Positions 35,827 through 45,079 of a stretch of 64,000 bases of DNA are shown in pieces (the stretch's first letter is position 1; the number at the start of each line of letters is the position of its first letter). The DNA lies in NCBI GenBank assembly GCA_965277535.1, contig OZ255825.1:4030001-4094000 (forward strand), in the 5' to 3' direction. Below the pieces are notes generated by a model. That model saw only the letters and a list, made by a program, of their open reading frames with translations, was not told where the DNA came from and made no database searches. This DNA is from Ilyomonas sp965277535. Lineage in GTDB: Bacteria; Bacteroidota; Bacteroidia; Chitinophagales; Chitinophagaceae. Position numbers and translations under genes: made by a program.

Positions 35827-36963
35827 ATGTCAATATCCACATTGCAACAACCAAGGCAAAGATTGGTTTCACTTGATTTTTTTCGCGGCTTAACCGTTGC
35901 CAGCATGATACTGGTAAATAACCCCGGCGATTGGGCGCATGTGTATCCGCCGCTTGAACATTCCAAATGGAATGGCTGCACGCCAACCGATTTAATTTTT
36001 CCTTCGTTTTTATTCATGGTTGGCGCTTCCATTGCGTATGCCATTGGTGGTAAAAAAGAAAACAACATGCCGCAGGGAAAAATACTTTGGGCTGCGCTGA
36101 AACGCTCACTCACCTTGTATTTGATATTTGCTTTGCTGGTGCTGGTACCTCGATTTGATTTTGCACATTTTCGCATTTTAGGTGTGTTGCCACGCATCGC
36201 TATTGTGTTTTTTGTTACCGTAGTTCTTTTCTTAAAAACATCTTACAGAACACAGTGGTTCATTTTGTTTTCGATATTGATTGTGTATTATATTTTGATG
36301 TGCTTTGTTCCGGTTCCCGGTGTTGGTTATGCCAATTTAGAACCGGCAACGAATTTGGGTGCATGGCTCGACACTACTATTTTAACTCAAAACCACATGT
36401 GGCGCGGCTCCAAAGTATATGATCCTGAAGGCTTATTGAGTACGCTGCCTGCTGTTGGCACTTGCCTCATGGGAGTGCTTACGGGAACCTATTTGCGTAG
36501 AAAAGATAAAACAGAAAATGACAAAGTCGGGTGGCTGTTTACAATGGGCATTTTTTCGGTAGGGGCAGGTTTAATATGGGATTTATTCTTTCCTGTTAAT
36601 AAAGCGTTGTGGACAAGCTCGTTTGTGTTGTATGCAGGCGGTATTGGCATTCTTGCACTTACGCTTTCGTATTGGTTGATTGATGTGCAGCACCATCGCA
36701 AATACATTACACCGTTTCTTGCCTTCGGTGCAAATGCAATTACAGCTTATGTTTCAGCCGATGTAGTTCTTATCCTTCTCGATTTTATTAAAGTGAATTG
36801 GAACGGCAAAACCGTTGGAGCGCAGCAGTATTTGTATCAAACGTTTTTAGTTCCTCATTTTTCGCCCACCAACGCATCGCTCATTGGCGCGCTTACTTTT
36901 GTTTTGATTTTATTGATACCGATGTGGATTTTGTATAAAAAGAAAATCTTTATTAAAGTATAG
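35827..36963 (+). CDS. NagX/heparan-alpha-glucosaminide N-acetyltransferase-like membrane protein
   Basis: A 378-residue protein with about ten transmembrane segments. The N terminus RLVSLDFFRGLTVASMILVN, with SLDxxRG and the following NNPGDW, is the signature of the HGSNAT/YeiB-type acyltransferases (COG4299). TPTDLIFPSFLFMVG follows. It may move acyl groups across the membrane onto amino sugars, but the substrate is unassigned. The ATG is preceded by GAAACAAAAACAAACG, a motif-like A-rich leader. No glycan genes are adjacent. Confidence 0.85.
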   Translation: MSISTLQQPRQRLVSLDFFRGLTVASMILVNNPGDWAHVYPPLEHSKWNGCTPTDLIFPSFLFMVGASIAYAIGGKKENNMPQGKILWAALKRSLTLYLIFALLVLVPRFDFAHFRILGVLPRIAIVFFVTVVLFLKTSYRTQWFILFSILIVYYILMCFVPVPGVGYANLEPATNLGAWLDTTILTQNHMWRGSKVYDPEGLLSTLPAVGTCLMGVLTGTYLRRKDKTENDKVGWLFTMGIFSVGAGLIWDLFFPVNKALWTSSFVLYAGGIGILALTLSYWLIDVQHHRKYITPFLAFGANAITAYVSADVVLILLDFIKVNWNGKTVGAQQYLYQTFLVPHFSPTNASLIGALTFVLILLIPMWILYKKKIFIKV

Positions 36964-37152
36964 AGAAAGCTACGAGCGGTGAGCTTCAAGCGGCGAGCAA
37001 TAAGCCCCAAGCTACACAAGCTGCAAGTAAAAATCAAAAAGAAGGATTGTATAAACTCACTGCTCGAGGCTCATAGCTCGTAGCTTACAGCTTACTGCTC
37101 GCCGCTCTCATGGCATATCGTTTGTAAATCTGATTCTCAAATCTTTCATTGT
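36964..37152. repeat. imperfect long inverted repeat of GAGC words
   Basis: The left arm is built from GAAAGCTACGAGCGGTGAGC and CAAGCGGCGAGCAATAAGC (36964-37005). The right arm is built from CTCGAGGCTCATAGCTCG, TAGCTTACAGCTTACTGCTC and GCCGCTC (37060-37108). The arms are roughly complementary. There is no coding capacity. Confidence 0.5.
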
Positions 37153-37338
37153 ATGGAAAAAAGAATTTTTGGTATTATCCTTACTTTGCTGGGGATTGGC
37201 GGATTGATTTTCGCCGCTGTTTCCATCACGCAAAAAAGCTCTTCCGTTACCTACATTGCAGTGTATGGCATTTTGGGATTGATATTTTTCTTAACCGGCA
37301 TCAGCTTAATTCGCAATACAAACGATAAAGCGAGTTAG
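37153..37338 (+). CDS. small two-helix membrane protein
   Basis: A 61-residue protein with two hydrophobic helices (about residues 5-25 and 33-53), a short polar loop TQKSSSVTY and a charged tail NTNDKAS. The pattern LLGIGGLIFAAVSI...ILGLIFFLTGISLIRN is coherent and protein-like, with good codon use. It is a hypothetical inner-membrane protein with no family assigned. Confidence 0.65.
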   Translation: MEKRIFGIILTLLGIGGLIFAAVSITQKSSSVTYIAVYGILGLIFFLTGISLIRNTNDKAS

Positions 37339-37410
37339 AGAAAAGCATCGTTTGTTTTTGCCTATAAAATCGCTTTTTGGTTTTACGTTTTTTTCTTCAA
37401 TTTTTTCAGC

Positions 37411-37446
37411 ATAAAGCTTTAGCCACCGCAATGACTAAAGCTTTTT
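37411..37446 (+). terminator. terminator between the small membrane protein and modC
   Basis: AAAGCTTTAG (37413-37422) pairs perfectly with CTAAAGCTTT (37435-37444), then TTTAT. It overlaps the modC stop codon and may act in both directions. Confidence 0.6.
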
Positions 37447-38322
37447 ATAATTTGTTATTGAAGATGTAATTACAATATCAGCCGCATCAATCATAATTTC
37501 ATCGCCGGCTTTTACATTTTGGGTTTCATCACCACTGATAGATAGAGCCTGAATTTGATTTCCAATCTTTATTTCAATCAAAGTCACGTTATCATTGGTT
37601 TTTACAGAGATAACTTTTGCCATCAATTGCAGTTGGTTATAAGAATGAGATTGCGAAAAAGCCTGCTGAGGCGTTCCTTCAAATATTACTTTACCTTCCT
37701 GTAGTTGAATCAAATGATGCGATAATGCACATACTTCTTCCTTGTTATGGCTCACCAAAATAGCAGTAAATCCTAACTCGTTTTGCAACTGTTGTAAAGC
37801 CTCATGCAATTGATACCGAAGCTCTGTATTCAATGCCGAAAGAGGCTCATCAAGCAATAATAACTTTGGCTTGCGAACCAAAGCTCTTATGAGTGCCACG
37901 CGCTGCTGCTGACCGCCCGATAAACGGGATGGTTTAACATGAAGAAATGCCTGCATAGAAGTGATCTCTACAAGATGATGAATGAAAGTATCATCAGTTT
38001 TTGGTTTTGCCGCAAATTGCAGGTTTTGCAATACCGTCATGTTAGGAAATAAGGCATAATCCTGGAAGACAAATCCAATGCTGCGTTGCTGTGGCTGTAC
38101 ATCTCTTTTTTGTTTAGCATCAAACCAAACAGCGTTATTAATTTCAATTGAACCGGCATCCGGCTTCAGCAAACCGGCTATCATTTTCAGCAACGTGGTT
38201 TTGCCCGCACCACTTTCGCCCCATAAGGTTGTAATCTTGTTTTGCGGCAAATGAATGTTTATCTCCATTGCTTTTTTTCCTGATGAAAACTGAAGTTGTT
38301 TGCTGAGGTTAATGTGTATCAT
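37435..38322 (-). CDS. modC: molybdate ABC transporter ATPase
   Basis: A 295-residue ATPase with Walker A GESGAGKTT, signature LSGGQQQRVALIR, Walker B LLLLDEPLSAL and a short C-terminal TOBE-like beta domain (VTLIEIKIGNQIQALSIS, about residues 235-290). It energises molybdate uptake with ModB and ModA. Its start overlaps the modB stop by 4 bp (ATGA), indicating translational coupling. The coding sequence contains a motif copy (38000) read as AKPK. Confidence 0.92.
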   Translation of the reverse strand: MIHINLSKQLQFSSGKKAMEINIHLPQNKITTLWGESGAGKTTLLKMIAGLLKPDAGSIEINNAVWFDAKQKRDVQPQQRSIGFVFQDYALFPNMTVLQNLQFAAKPKTDDTFIHHLVEITSMQAFLHVKPSRLSGGQQQRVALIRALVRKPKLLLLDEPLSALNTELRYQLHEALQQLQNELGFTAILVSHNKEEVCALSHHLIQLQEGKVIFEGTPQQAFSQSHSYNQLQLMAKVISVKTNDNVTLIEIKIGNQIQALSISGDETQNVKAGDEIMIDAADIVITSSITNYKKL

Positions 38323-38999
38323 AAGCCTGCCACGCTGCGCTGCAGTCGCTTGTTAACGGAATAAACCAGCAGCAAAATAAGAAATGAAAGGATGAGCAAC
38401 GCAGCCGCATACACATGAGCCGTGCGATAGTTGAGCGCTTCCACTTCATCATAAACCGCGATGGATGCGGTGCGCGTTTGCCCGGCTATATTTCCGCCAA
38501 TCATCAACACCAATCCAAACTCGCCAATGGTATGTGCAAAACTGAGCACAATGCCGGTTAACAAAGAAGGTTTGATATTAGGCAATAACACACATAACAA
38601 CGTTTGCCGGCGCGACTTTCCGAGCGTGTAAGAAGCTTCTGAAAGATGAGAAGGCAACGACTGCAAGCCTGCCTGAACGGGTTGTATCATAAAAGGTAAA
38701 CTGTAAATAACCGATGCTACTACAAGACCAGAAAAAGAAAACAGCAATCGTATGTTAAACCATGATTGCAGCCAATGTCCAAACCCATTGGCAGGGCTAA
38801 AAAAAATGAGTAAATAAAAACCAAGCACCGAAGGCGGTAACACTAAAGGAAGACTGAAAACTGCTTCCAGCAAAGGTTTGAGGCGTGATGAAGTAAGGGC
38901 TAACCAGGCAGCCAACGGCACGCCAAGAAGGAACAGCACTACCGTTGTTACCGTTGCCAGTTGAAAGGAAAGAAGAAATGGTTGCCAGTCAACGCCCAT
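38319..38999 (-). CDS. modB: molybdate ABC transporter permease
   Basis: A 226-residue inner-membrane protein with five hydrophobic segments, the ModB proximal motif SLPLVLPPSVLGFYLL, and the EAA-type loop ASYTLGKSRRQTLLCVLLPN that contacts the ATPase. AHTIGEFGLVLMIGG is typical of ModB/CysT. It lies 38 bp after modA and overlaps modC. Confidence 0.93.
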   Translation of the reverse strand: MGVDWQPFLLSFQLATVTTVVLFLLGVPLAAWLALTSSRLKPLLEAVFSLPLVLPPSVLGFYLLIFFSPANGFGHWLQSWFNIRLLFSFSGLVVASVIYSLPFMIQPVQAGLQSLPSHLSEASYTLGKSRRQTLLCVLLPNIKPSLLTGIVLSFAHTIGEFGLVLMIGGNIAGQTRTASIAVYDEVEALNYRTAHVYAAALLILSFLILLLVYSVNKRLQRSVAGL

Positions 39000-39037
39000 G
39001 TCTGTTTTTGTTATAAAAATGAATCTATCTCAATTGT

Positions 39038-39772
39038 TTACCGATAACCATACTTCTTAAAAATGGCTTTTGCTGTTGGCGTAAATAAAAACTCATACCA
39101 TTGTTGCGCCGCTTTTAAATGTGGAGATGATTTGATAACAACCACGCCTTGTGCAATGGGTTGGTACAATTTTTCATCCACTTCTTTCCAAACACCCATG
39201 TTAGCAAAAGCTGAATCGAGCACTACCGACTTCGCTGTGAAAGCCACATCCACTGCGCCACTTAGCAAATATTGATTCACAGCCGAAATGCTTTCGCCAT
39301 ACACAATTTTCGGTCGTATTATTTGCAGTAGATTTTGTTTGGTAAATGCCTCTAAAGCCGCTTCTCCATAAGGTGCCAGCTTTGGATTGGCAATGGCTAT
39401 TTTTTGTACATCATTGTTCAAAACAACCTTTACACCGTTTGATAAGTTACGCTTGTGCAAACTCCACATTACCAGCGTTCCGTAAGCATACACAGCAGGC
39501 TTTTCGGTTGTCAATCTCTTGCTGTACAACTCTTGCGGATACTTCATGTCGGCCGACATAAACACATCAAACGGTGCACCCTGCTCAATTTGCGCCGTTA
39601 ATTTACCGGATGAACTTACGGTTATATCTGCGTCTATGCCTGATTCTTTTTTAAACGATTCTTTTAATTTGACAACCACAAATTGAGCATTAGCAGCTAC
39701 AGCAATACGCAGATATTGGGCATTCACAAAAACTGACAAAAACAAAAACGAAATAATAAGATTGTATTTCAT
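39038..39772 (-). CDS. modA: molybdate-binding periplasmic protein
   Basis: A 244-residue protein with signal peptide MKYNLIISFLFLSVFVNAQ, then LRIAVAANAQFVV, SSSGKLTAQIEQGAPFDVF and SADMKYPQEL, the typical ModA ligand segments (the SSGK serine contacts oxyanion). The C-terminal YGESISAVNQYLLSGAVD and AKSVVL also fit. In Bacteroidota this protein is likely soluble in the periplasm rather than a lipoprotein. It follows moeA in the molybdenum cluster. Confidence 0.93.
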   Translation of the reverse strand: MKYNLIISFLFLSVFVNAQYLRIAVAANAQFVVVKLKESFKKESGIDADITVSSSGKLTAQIEQGAPFDVFMSADMKYPQELYSKRLTTEKPAVYAYGTLVMWSLHKRNLSNGVKVVLNNDVQKIAIANPKLAPYGEAALEAFTKQNLLQIIRPKIVYGESISAVNQYLLSGAVDVAFTAKSVVLDSAFANMGVWKEVDEKLYQPIAQGVVVIKSSPHLKAAQQWYEFLFTPTAKAIFKKYGYR

Positions 39773-39820
39773 TAAACATACGTTTTTACTGTAAAAACAA
39801 ACTGCAGTTTAGTATTGTTA

Positions 39821-41008
39821 TCACCGGCAAAGCACCACAGTTACCACTTCACCTTTATACCTTTTTTTCTTTTCATCAGTAAACGAAACAATACCATCTG
39901 CATGTATCAATGAAATCACATCGCCCGAGGTAGATGTTAGTATAGGCTGCGCAAAACATTCGCCTTCTTCATAAAACAATTTCACCAAAACGTGCAAGGT
40001 AAGCGTTGCCGGAACAGCAACCTCTTCACACAATTTAGCGGTTATGGTTTTGGACGATTGATGAAGACACGAGGAAAGCCAATGCTTGAAAAACAAATGA
40101 AAACAAACAAACGTGGAAACCGGATTGCCTGGAAAACCGAACACCAATTTCTGATTCATACTGGCAAACAAAAATGGCTTTCCCGGGCGTTGTGCAACGC
40201 GATGAAGCACCGTTTGAAATCCAATGCTGGCGAGGGCCTGAGGTAGGTAATCTTTTTTTCCTTTTGATACGGCACCTGATAACAAAACCACATCATGGTC
40301 CTCTAAAATGGAAAGCAATTCTTCTTCCAATTCTTCTTTATTGTCCCGCAAATGATGAAGGCTTGCGCTGATGTTTTCACTCTCCAAATCGGCTGCCATG
40401 AAATAAACATTTGATTGCCTGATTTGATGCGGCAATGGAGTTTGTTTAACCCCAACCAATTCATCACCCGTTGAACAGATAGCAATTCGTGGAAGCTTGT
40501 AAACTTCTACTTCATGCAACCCAACCGTTGCCAAAATGCTGATGTGTGCCGCTGTCATACGAGTTTTTTTTGTAAGCAACACAGCTCCTTTTTTTTCATC
40601 AATGCCTTGCCTGTGTATGTTTTGAAACGGCTTAATTTTATCAACCATTATTGTTGCAACATTGTCTTGTATTAAGCAATCTTCGTAAGGTATTACAAGG
40701 TTGCAATTAGTTGGCAAAACTGAGCCTGTCATCACTTCAATACAATGTTTTTGATCTGATAAATGGCTAACTGATGCACCCGCAGTACTTTCGTTTTCGA
40801 TAACAAAACGCCGTTGGGCCTTTGCAAATGAATCGCTGTTGATAGCAATGCCATCCATCATTATGCGGTCAAAAGGAGGGAAGTCTCTATCAGCAATAAC
40901 ATCTTCTGCCAACACACGGTTCAAAGCCTTTTGAAATGGCACTTTTTCTTTGCCAAAATTTCTTTGGTGAGATGCAATGAGTTGGTAAGCTTCGCTAACT
41001 GTAATCAT
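39821..41008 (-). CDS. moeA: molybdopterin molybdenumtransferase MoeA
   Basis: A 395-residue enzyme that inserts molybdate into adenylylated molybdopterin. Features are RDFPPFDRIMMDGIAI near residue 45, the GSVLPTNCNLVIPYED segment, the MoCF-biosynthesis motif ICSTGDELV and LSGAVSKGKKDYLPQAL, and FGFPGNPVSTFVCF near residue 300. The C-terminal MoeA domain IV is present. It lies between moaA and modA. Confidence 0.95.
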   Translation of the reverse strand: MITVSEAYQLIASHQRNFGKEKVPFQKALNRVLAEDVIADRDFPPFDRIMMDGIAINSDSFAKAQRRFVIENESTAGASVSHLSDQKHCIEVMTGSVLPTNCNLVIPYEDCLIQDNVATIMVDKIKPFQNIHRQGIDEKKGAVLLTKKTRMTAAHISILATVGLHEVEVYKLPRIAICSTGDELVGVKQTPLPHQIRQSNVYFMAADLESENISASLHHLRDNKEELEEELLSILEDHDVVLLSGAVSKGKKDYLPQALASIGFQTVLHRVAQRPGKPFLFASMNQKLVFGFPGNPVSTFVCFHLFFKHWLSSCLHQSSKTITAKLCEEVAVPATLTLHVLVKLFYEEGECFAQPILTSTSGDVISLIHADGIVSFTDEKKKRYKGEVVTVVLCR

Positions 41009-41163
41009 GTAAATGGTTGGTTTGAACCACGAAGACTCAAAGGAAAGAAGTTACACAAAGTAATCTTTTTGTCTTAGTGCGTCTTCGCGCCTTTGCGCTG
41101 AAGTTATATTGATGAATACAAGGATTGTTTTTTAAACTTATCATCCCACCTTCGAAGAAACAA
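41009..41163. repeat. dispersed low-complexity sequence between moaA and moeA
   Basis: CCACGAAGACTCAAAGG (41026) and GTGCGTCTTCGCGCCTTTGC (41070-41090) form imperfect inverted halves of a repeat type also seen at 10575-10690. No gene is seen. It interrupts an otherwise tight Moco operon. Confidence 0.4.
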
Positions 41164-42156
41164 TTATCCACCCAAAACCGACATGGAATCGTGCATTTGT
41201 TTTTGATCCTTTTTTTCGGCTTCAAAACCATTTTCTGCTCGGTTCGCAATCGCATTGATAATAATATTACGCAACTCATTTTCGCAAGCTCCATTGCGTA
41301 AAGCATCTCTCAAATTCGCTGCTGGCGCGGCATACAGGCAGGTTCTCAGTTCGCCGGTGGCAGACAAGCGAATGCGGTTGCAGGTGCCGCAAAAGGTTCG
41401 GCTAAAGGCAGGAATGATGCCGAAAGCTCCTTTATAATTGTCTATTTTATAATTAAGTGATGTTGAGTTTTTGGGATTGAGTAAAGCAACAATGTTATCA
41501 TCATAATATTGGCTGATATGCTGATAAATATCGCGGTAATTCCAGTTGCTGTTATCAAAATGAGAACTGCCGTTGAATGGCATTTCTTCTAAAAAACGCA
41601 CTGAAAGGTTGTGATGTTTTGTTAGCTCAACAAAAGGAATAATATCATCTACATTTTTCGTTGCCGACACCACACAATTGAGTTTGATGTGAAAGCCTTC
41701 ATCCAGCAATTTGTAAATGGTTCGATGAACGTTAGCAAAGCTATCACGCCTTGTTATTTGATGAAACCGTTGGGCATTCAACGAATCCAAACTAATATTC
41801 AACTGCGTGATGTTGAGCCTTTTTAATTCATCAATGTGGGGCTCAATAAGCGTTGCATTGGTGGTGATGTTTACTTCGTTCAAACCATCAAGGCTTTTTA
41901 TGTTTTGCAGGAAGGAGAGCAAGCCTTTTCTTGCAAAAGGTTCGCCGCCGGTTATTCGTATTTTGGTAACACCCAGTGTTGTAAAAATGGAAGAAAGCAA
42001 ATACATTTCTTCCCAGCTAAGCACGTCTTTTTTCGGCGAAAACAAAACACCTTCTTCGGGCATACAATAATAGCAGCGCAGGTTGCAACGGTCGGTTACC
42101 GACAGGCGCAGATAATTCAATTCTCTGCCGTATTTATCTATTAGCTGGCTTTGCAT
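41164..42156 (-). CDS. moaA: GTP 3',8-cyclase MoaA (radical SAM)
   Basis: A 330-residue enzyme catalysing the first step of molybdopterin synthesis. The N-terminal radical-SAM cluster is CNLRCYYCMPEEG, the C-terminal cluster CGTCNRIRL with a third Cys in RTCLYA, and the functional C-terminal Gly-Gly is present (SVLGG). ATG 42156 (MQSQLIDKYGREL) is used. The longer frame starts at a TTG and reads through GGGCGAAAACAAAC, a motif-like leader. It is co-oriented with moaE 33 bp upstream. Confidence 0.95.
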   Translation of the reverse strand: MQSQLIDKYGRELNYLRLSVTDRCNLRCYYCMPEEGVLFSPKKDVLSWEEMYLLSSIFTTLGVTKIRITGGEPFARKGLLSFLQNIKSLDGLNEVNITTNATLIEPHIDELKRLNITQLNISLDSLNAQRFHQITRRDSFANVHRTIYKLLDEGFHIKLNCVVSATKNVDDIIPFVELTKHHNLSVRFLEEMPFNGSSHFDNSNWNYRDIYQHISQYYDDNIVALLNPKNSTSLNYKIDNYKGAFGIIPAFSRTFCGTCNRIRLSATGELRTCLYAAPAANLRDALRNGACENELRNIIINAIANRAENGFEAEKKDQKQMHDSMSVLGG

Positions 42157-42189
42157 GTTGTGTTTGTTTTCGCCCAATAAATGAGGTGG

Positions 42190-42600
42190 CTATGGATGCG
42201 CATTTATCCAAACGTTGCCCCCTTCATACCATTCCTGCTTCCAGATAGGAACCGTTTTTTTGAGTTCATCAATTAAAAATTCGCACCCTTCAAACGATGC
42301 TTTGCGATGCGTTGAGGAAGCGCCTGTTATCACCGCTATTTCACCGGGCTTTTTTTCGCCAACGGCATGTATGATTACTACTTCGTGCAGGTTCCATTTT
42401 TGTTTTGCTTCCCGTGCTATCTTTTCCATTTGTTTAATTGCCATCGCTTCGTATGCTTCAAAAACAAGCTTCGTTACTGTTTTGTTTTTGTTCAAATTCC
42501 GAACCGTACCGATGAACAAATTTACTGCACCGCAAACCGGCGATTGCAAATAGTTATAAGCTTCTTCAACAGAAATGGCATCCTTAATTTTTATCAGCAT
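42190..42600 (-). CDS. moaE: molybdopterin synthase catalytic subunit MoaE
   Basis: A 136-residue subunit. The conserved GAVNLFIGTVRN, LVFEAYEAMAIKQM, VVIIHAVGEKKPGE and the active-site Lys segment FLIDELKKTVPIWKQE are all present. With MoaD it converts cPMP to molybdopterin. It lies 2 bp after moaD. Confidence 0.95.
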   Translation of the reverse strand: MLIKIKDAISVEEAYNYLQSPVCGAVNLFIGTVRNLNKNKTVTKLVFEAYEAMAIKQMEKIAREAKQKWNLHEVVIIHAVGEKKPGEIAVITGASSTHRKASFEGCEFLIDELKKTVPIWKQEWYEGGNVWINAHP

Positions 42601-42602
42601 TT

Positions 42603-42842
42603 TTATCCTCCGCTTACAGGTGGCAATAAAGCAATTTCGCTTCTATTATCAAGGGTTGCGTTATCATCCGCATATTCATTATCTACCGCAATTGCCCAAG
42701 ACTGCAAGGTTTGTAATTGAGGAAAGCCTTTTAATAAATATGCTTTTAACGCGCCAACGTTGCTGATGTTTGCATCATCGGTTAGCGTAAGTTCTTTATC
42801 GCCTATCATTTCTTTGGCAACGCCAAATAGTTGTATCGTCAT
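42603..42842 (-). CDS. moaD: molybdopterin synthase sulfur carrier subunit MoaD
   Basis: A 79-residue ubiquitin-like protein ending in the reactive Gly-Gly (ALLPPVSGG), which is thiocarboxylated by MoeB. ATG 42842 (MTIQLFGVAKEMIG) is the family start, and an upstream ATG nine codons away is unlikely. It is tightly coupled to moaE. No moeB gene is in the window. Confidence 0.93.
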   Translation of the reverse strand: MTIQLFGVAKEMIGDKELTLTDDANISNVGALKAYLLKGFPQLQTLQSWAIAVDNEYADDNATLDNRSEIALLPPVSGG

Positions 42843-42872
42843 TATCTTATTTCTTTTTAAAACAATCAAAAG

Positions 42873-43499
42873 TCACACACTTATCACGCTTTGTTTTTTT
42901 AGCCCTTTCATTGTTGCTTCATATTCATCTTTTGTGTTGATGTTTTTAAAGAGGGAAGCATCGGGCGCAGTGAGCATTTCAACATCGTTTCGAATCAAAA
43001 ACTTACGTGGGCAGTAAAGTCCATCATCAACAAATTTGCGCAAAAGCAGAAAAGATTTTGGTTCCCAAATGGCAATCAAAGGCTCTGGAAAATCGCCCGA
43101 TTCATTCCAAAAAGCTGTGGCTGTTTTTTGTGCATTGCGATGTTGAATGAGATAGGTAATTGTTTCATTATTTAAATAAGGCAAATCGCACGCAACCACC
43201 AGCCATGCCCTGTTTGGATTGCGTTCAAACGCAGACAGGATGCCGCCTGCAGGTCCTTTATCAACGATGGTATCTTGTATGTGGGGCAAGTGTTGAACGC
43301 TTTCTAATTGTTGTTCATTTACTGATACAAACACTTCATTACAAAGCTGCAACAGGAGTTCAAATACATATTCACGCTGGCTTTTATCATGATAAAAAAT
43401 GCTGCCTTTGTCGGTGCCCATACGCTTGCTCTTTCCACCGCACAACACCAATCCGTTTACGGCTGTTATAACTGGCTGGAACGTTTGGTTTTGCCCCAT
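42873..43499 (-). CDS. mobA: molybdenum cofactor guanylyltransferase-like protein MobA
   Basis: A 208-residue NTP transferase. The signature LVLCGGKSKRMGTDKG lies at residues 15-30, followed by PAGGILSAF and VACDLPYL, typical of MobA. It makes the guanine dinucleotide form of the cofactor. ATG 43499 follows the moaC stop directly (TAAAATG), so translation is probably coupled. Two earlier in-frame ATGs lie inside moaC. Codons 2-6 (GQNQT) are a copy of the dispersed motif (43484-43494). Confidence 0.9.
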   Translation of the reverse strand: MGQNQTFQPVITAVNGLVLCGGKSKRMGTDKGSIFYHDKSQREYVFELLLQLCNEVFVSVNEQQLESVQHLPHIQDTIVDKGPAGGILSAFERNPNRAWLVVACDLPYLNNETITYLIQHRNAQKTATAFWNESGDFPEPLIAIWEPKSFLLLRKFVDDGLYCPRKFLIRNDVEMLTAPDASLFKNINTKDEYEATMKGLKKQSVISV

Positions 43500-43500
43500 T

Positions 43501-43983
43501 TTATCGTGCATTGAAATCATGTTTACCTCCTGTTTTTGAAATGAGCTTTGTTTCTTTAATCACTATCGCGTGGCTCATCGCTTTGCACATATCATAAATA
43601 GTGAGCGCAGCAACAGAGGCTCCTGTTAACGCTTCCATTTCCACGCCGGTTTTTGAAGTGATGGAAACTGTGCATTCAATTACAACCTCTTTTTGTTCAT
43701 TTACGCTAATATTTATCTTGCAATTTTCTAATGCCAGCGGATGACAAAGTGGTATCAGTTCGCTTGTTTTTTTAGCTGCCATTGTTCCGGCAATGATGGC
43801 AGTTTGAAACACTGGTCCTTTCTTCGTTTGAATGTCGTTGTCTTTTAATTGCTCTATAATTTCTTCACCCAATACCACAATACTTTGTGCCGTAGCCGTG
43901 CGTTTGGTAACTTGTTTTTCGCTTACATCAACCATCGCAGCATTGCCGCTTGCGTCAACATGGGTTAAGCTAACTTCATTCAT
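43501..43983 (-). CDS. moaC: cyclic pyranopterin monophosphate synthase MoaC
   Basis: A 160-residue partner of MoaA. The motifs MVDVSEKQVTKRTATA, GTMAAKKTSELIPLCHPL and EMEALTGASVAALTIYDMCK are all intact. ATG 43983 (MNEVSLTHVDASG) is used, since the longer frame lacks conservation. It is the first gene of the moa/mod cluster, divergent from an alcohol-dehydrogenase-like gene, so the cluster promoter must lie in 43984-44095. Confidence 0.95.
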   Translation of the reverse strand: MNEVSLTHVDASGNAAMVDVSEKQVTKRTATAQSIVVLGEEIIEQLKDNDIQTKKGPVFQTAIIAGTMAAKKTSELIPLCHPLALENCKINISVNEQKEVVIECTVSITSKTGVEMEALTGASVAALTIYDMCKAMSHAIVIKETKLISKTGGKHDFNAR

Positions 43984-44095
43984 TGTTATCTTCGCTTTTT
44001 GCAAAGTGAAATTACTTTGTAAAATGATGTTATTATCAGGTATTGAATGAAATAACACGACTTTGTTTTTACTCAAACTAAAATTATTATCTACT

Positions 44096-45067
44096 ATGAA
44101 AGCCGCCGTTTTGCACCAGTTGGGACAAACTCCAAAATACGAAGATTATAAAGAACCTGCACCGCAAAAGGAGAACGAAGTTGTAATGACGGTAAAAGCT
44201 GCCGCCATTAAAAACATTGACAAAGGCAGAGCAAGCGGACAGCATTATGCAAGCTATCAACACCTGCCTGTTGTGGTTGGTATTGATGGCGTAGGCGTTT
44301 TGGAAGAGGGAACGCGCGTGTATGCCAACGGTATTACGGGAACCATGGCTGAGAAAGCTTTAATTGATAAAAACAAACTTACAGTGCTGCCCGATGGCAT
44401 TGACGATGTTACTGCGGCTGCCTTGCCCAATGCCGTGCTGGGTGCAGATTTGGCGTTGCGTTACCGTGCCCGCATTCAAAAGGGGGCTGTGGTGTTGATA
44501 AACGGAGCAACAGGAATTACAGGTAAAATTGCGGTGCAGTTAGCCAAACATTATGGCGCTGCAAAAATTATAGCCACGGGAAGAAATGAAAAACTGTTGG
44601 AACAATTGCGCAAGCTGGGCGCAGATGAAATTATCAATCTAAAACAATCGGATGAAACAATAACACAGCAAATTAAAACGGCACATGCTTCCTCACCAAT
44701 TGATATTGTGATTGATTATTTGTGGGCACATCCTTTTGAACTGATTATTGCTGCATTGCAAGGTAGTGGCGGTTTGCAGCAGAATGTTCATGCAATAAAG
44801 ATGGTAACTGTTGGCGATATGGCTGGGGCAACCATCAGTTTGCAATCGGGCGTGTTAAGAAGTTCAGGTATTGAAATATTGGGTTCGGGCTTTGGAAGTT
44901 TGCCCAAGGAAGCGTTTGAAAAATTCAATGTAGAAACCTTGCCAACCATGATGCAACTGGTTATTGATAAAAAATTATACATAGATACAGAAGCGGTTCC
45001 ATTATCCCACGTTGAAGAAGCCTGGCAAAGAAAAAGCAGCGAAAAAAGAATTGTGCTTGTAATGTAA
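44096..45067 (+). CDS. quinone-oxidoreductase-like MDR family protein (zinc-free)
   Basis: A 323-residue medium-chain dehydrogenase/reductase. It has the GroES-like N domain (MKAAVLHQLGQTPKYEDYKE, HLPVVVGIDGVGVL) and a Rossmann NADP fold (VLINGATGITGKIAVQLAKH). The zinc-ligand cysteines of alcohol dehydrogenases are absent, so it is a reductase of the QOR type. The physiological substrate is unknown. ATG 44096 is used. Confidence 0.88.
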   Translation: MKAAVLHQLGQTPKYEDYKEPAPQKENEVVMTVKAAAIKNIDKGRASGQHYASYQHLPVVVGIDGVGVLEEGTRVYANGITGTMAEKALIDKNKLTVLPDGIDDVTAAALPNAVLGADLALRYRARIQKGAVVLINGATGITGKIAVQLAKHYGAAKIIATGRNEKLLEQLRKLGADEIINLKQSDETITQQIKTAHASSPIDIVIDYLWAHPFELIIAALQGSGGLQQNVHAIKMVTVGDMAGATISLQSGVLRSSGIEILGSGFGSLPKEAFEKFNVETLPTMMQLVIDKKLYIDTEAVPLSHVEEAWQRKSSEKRIVLVM

Positions 45068-45079
45068 TGCTTTTAATGT

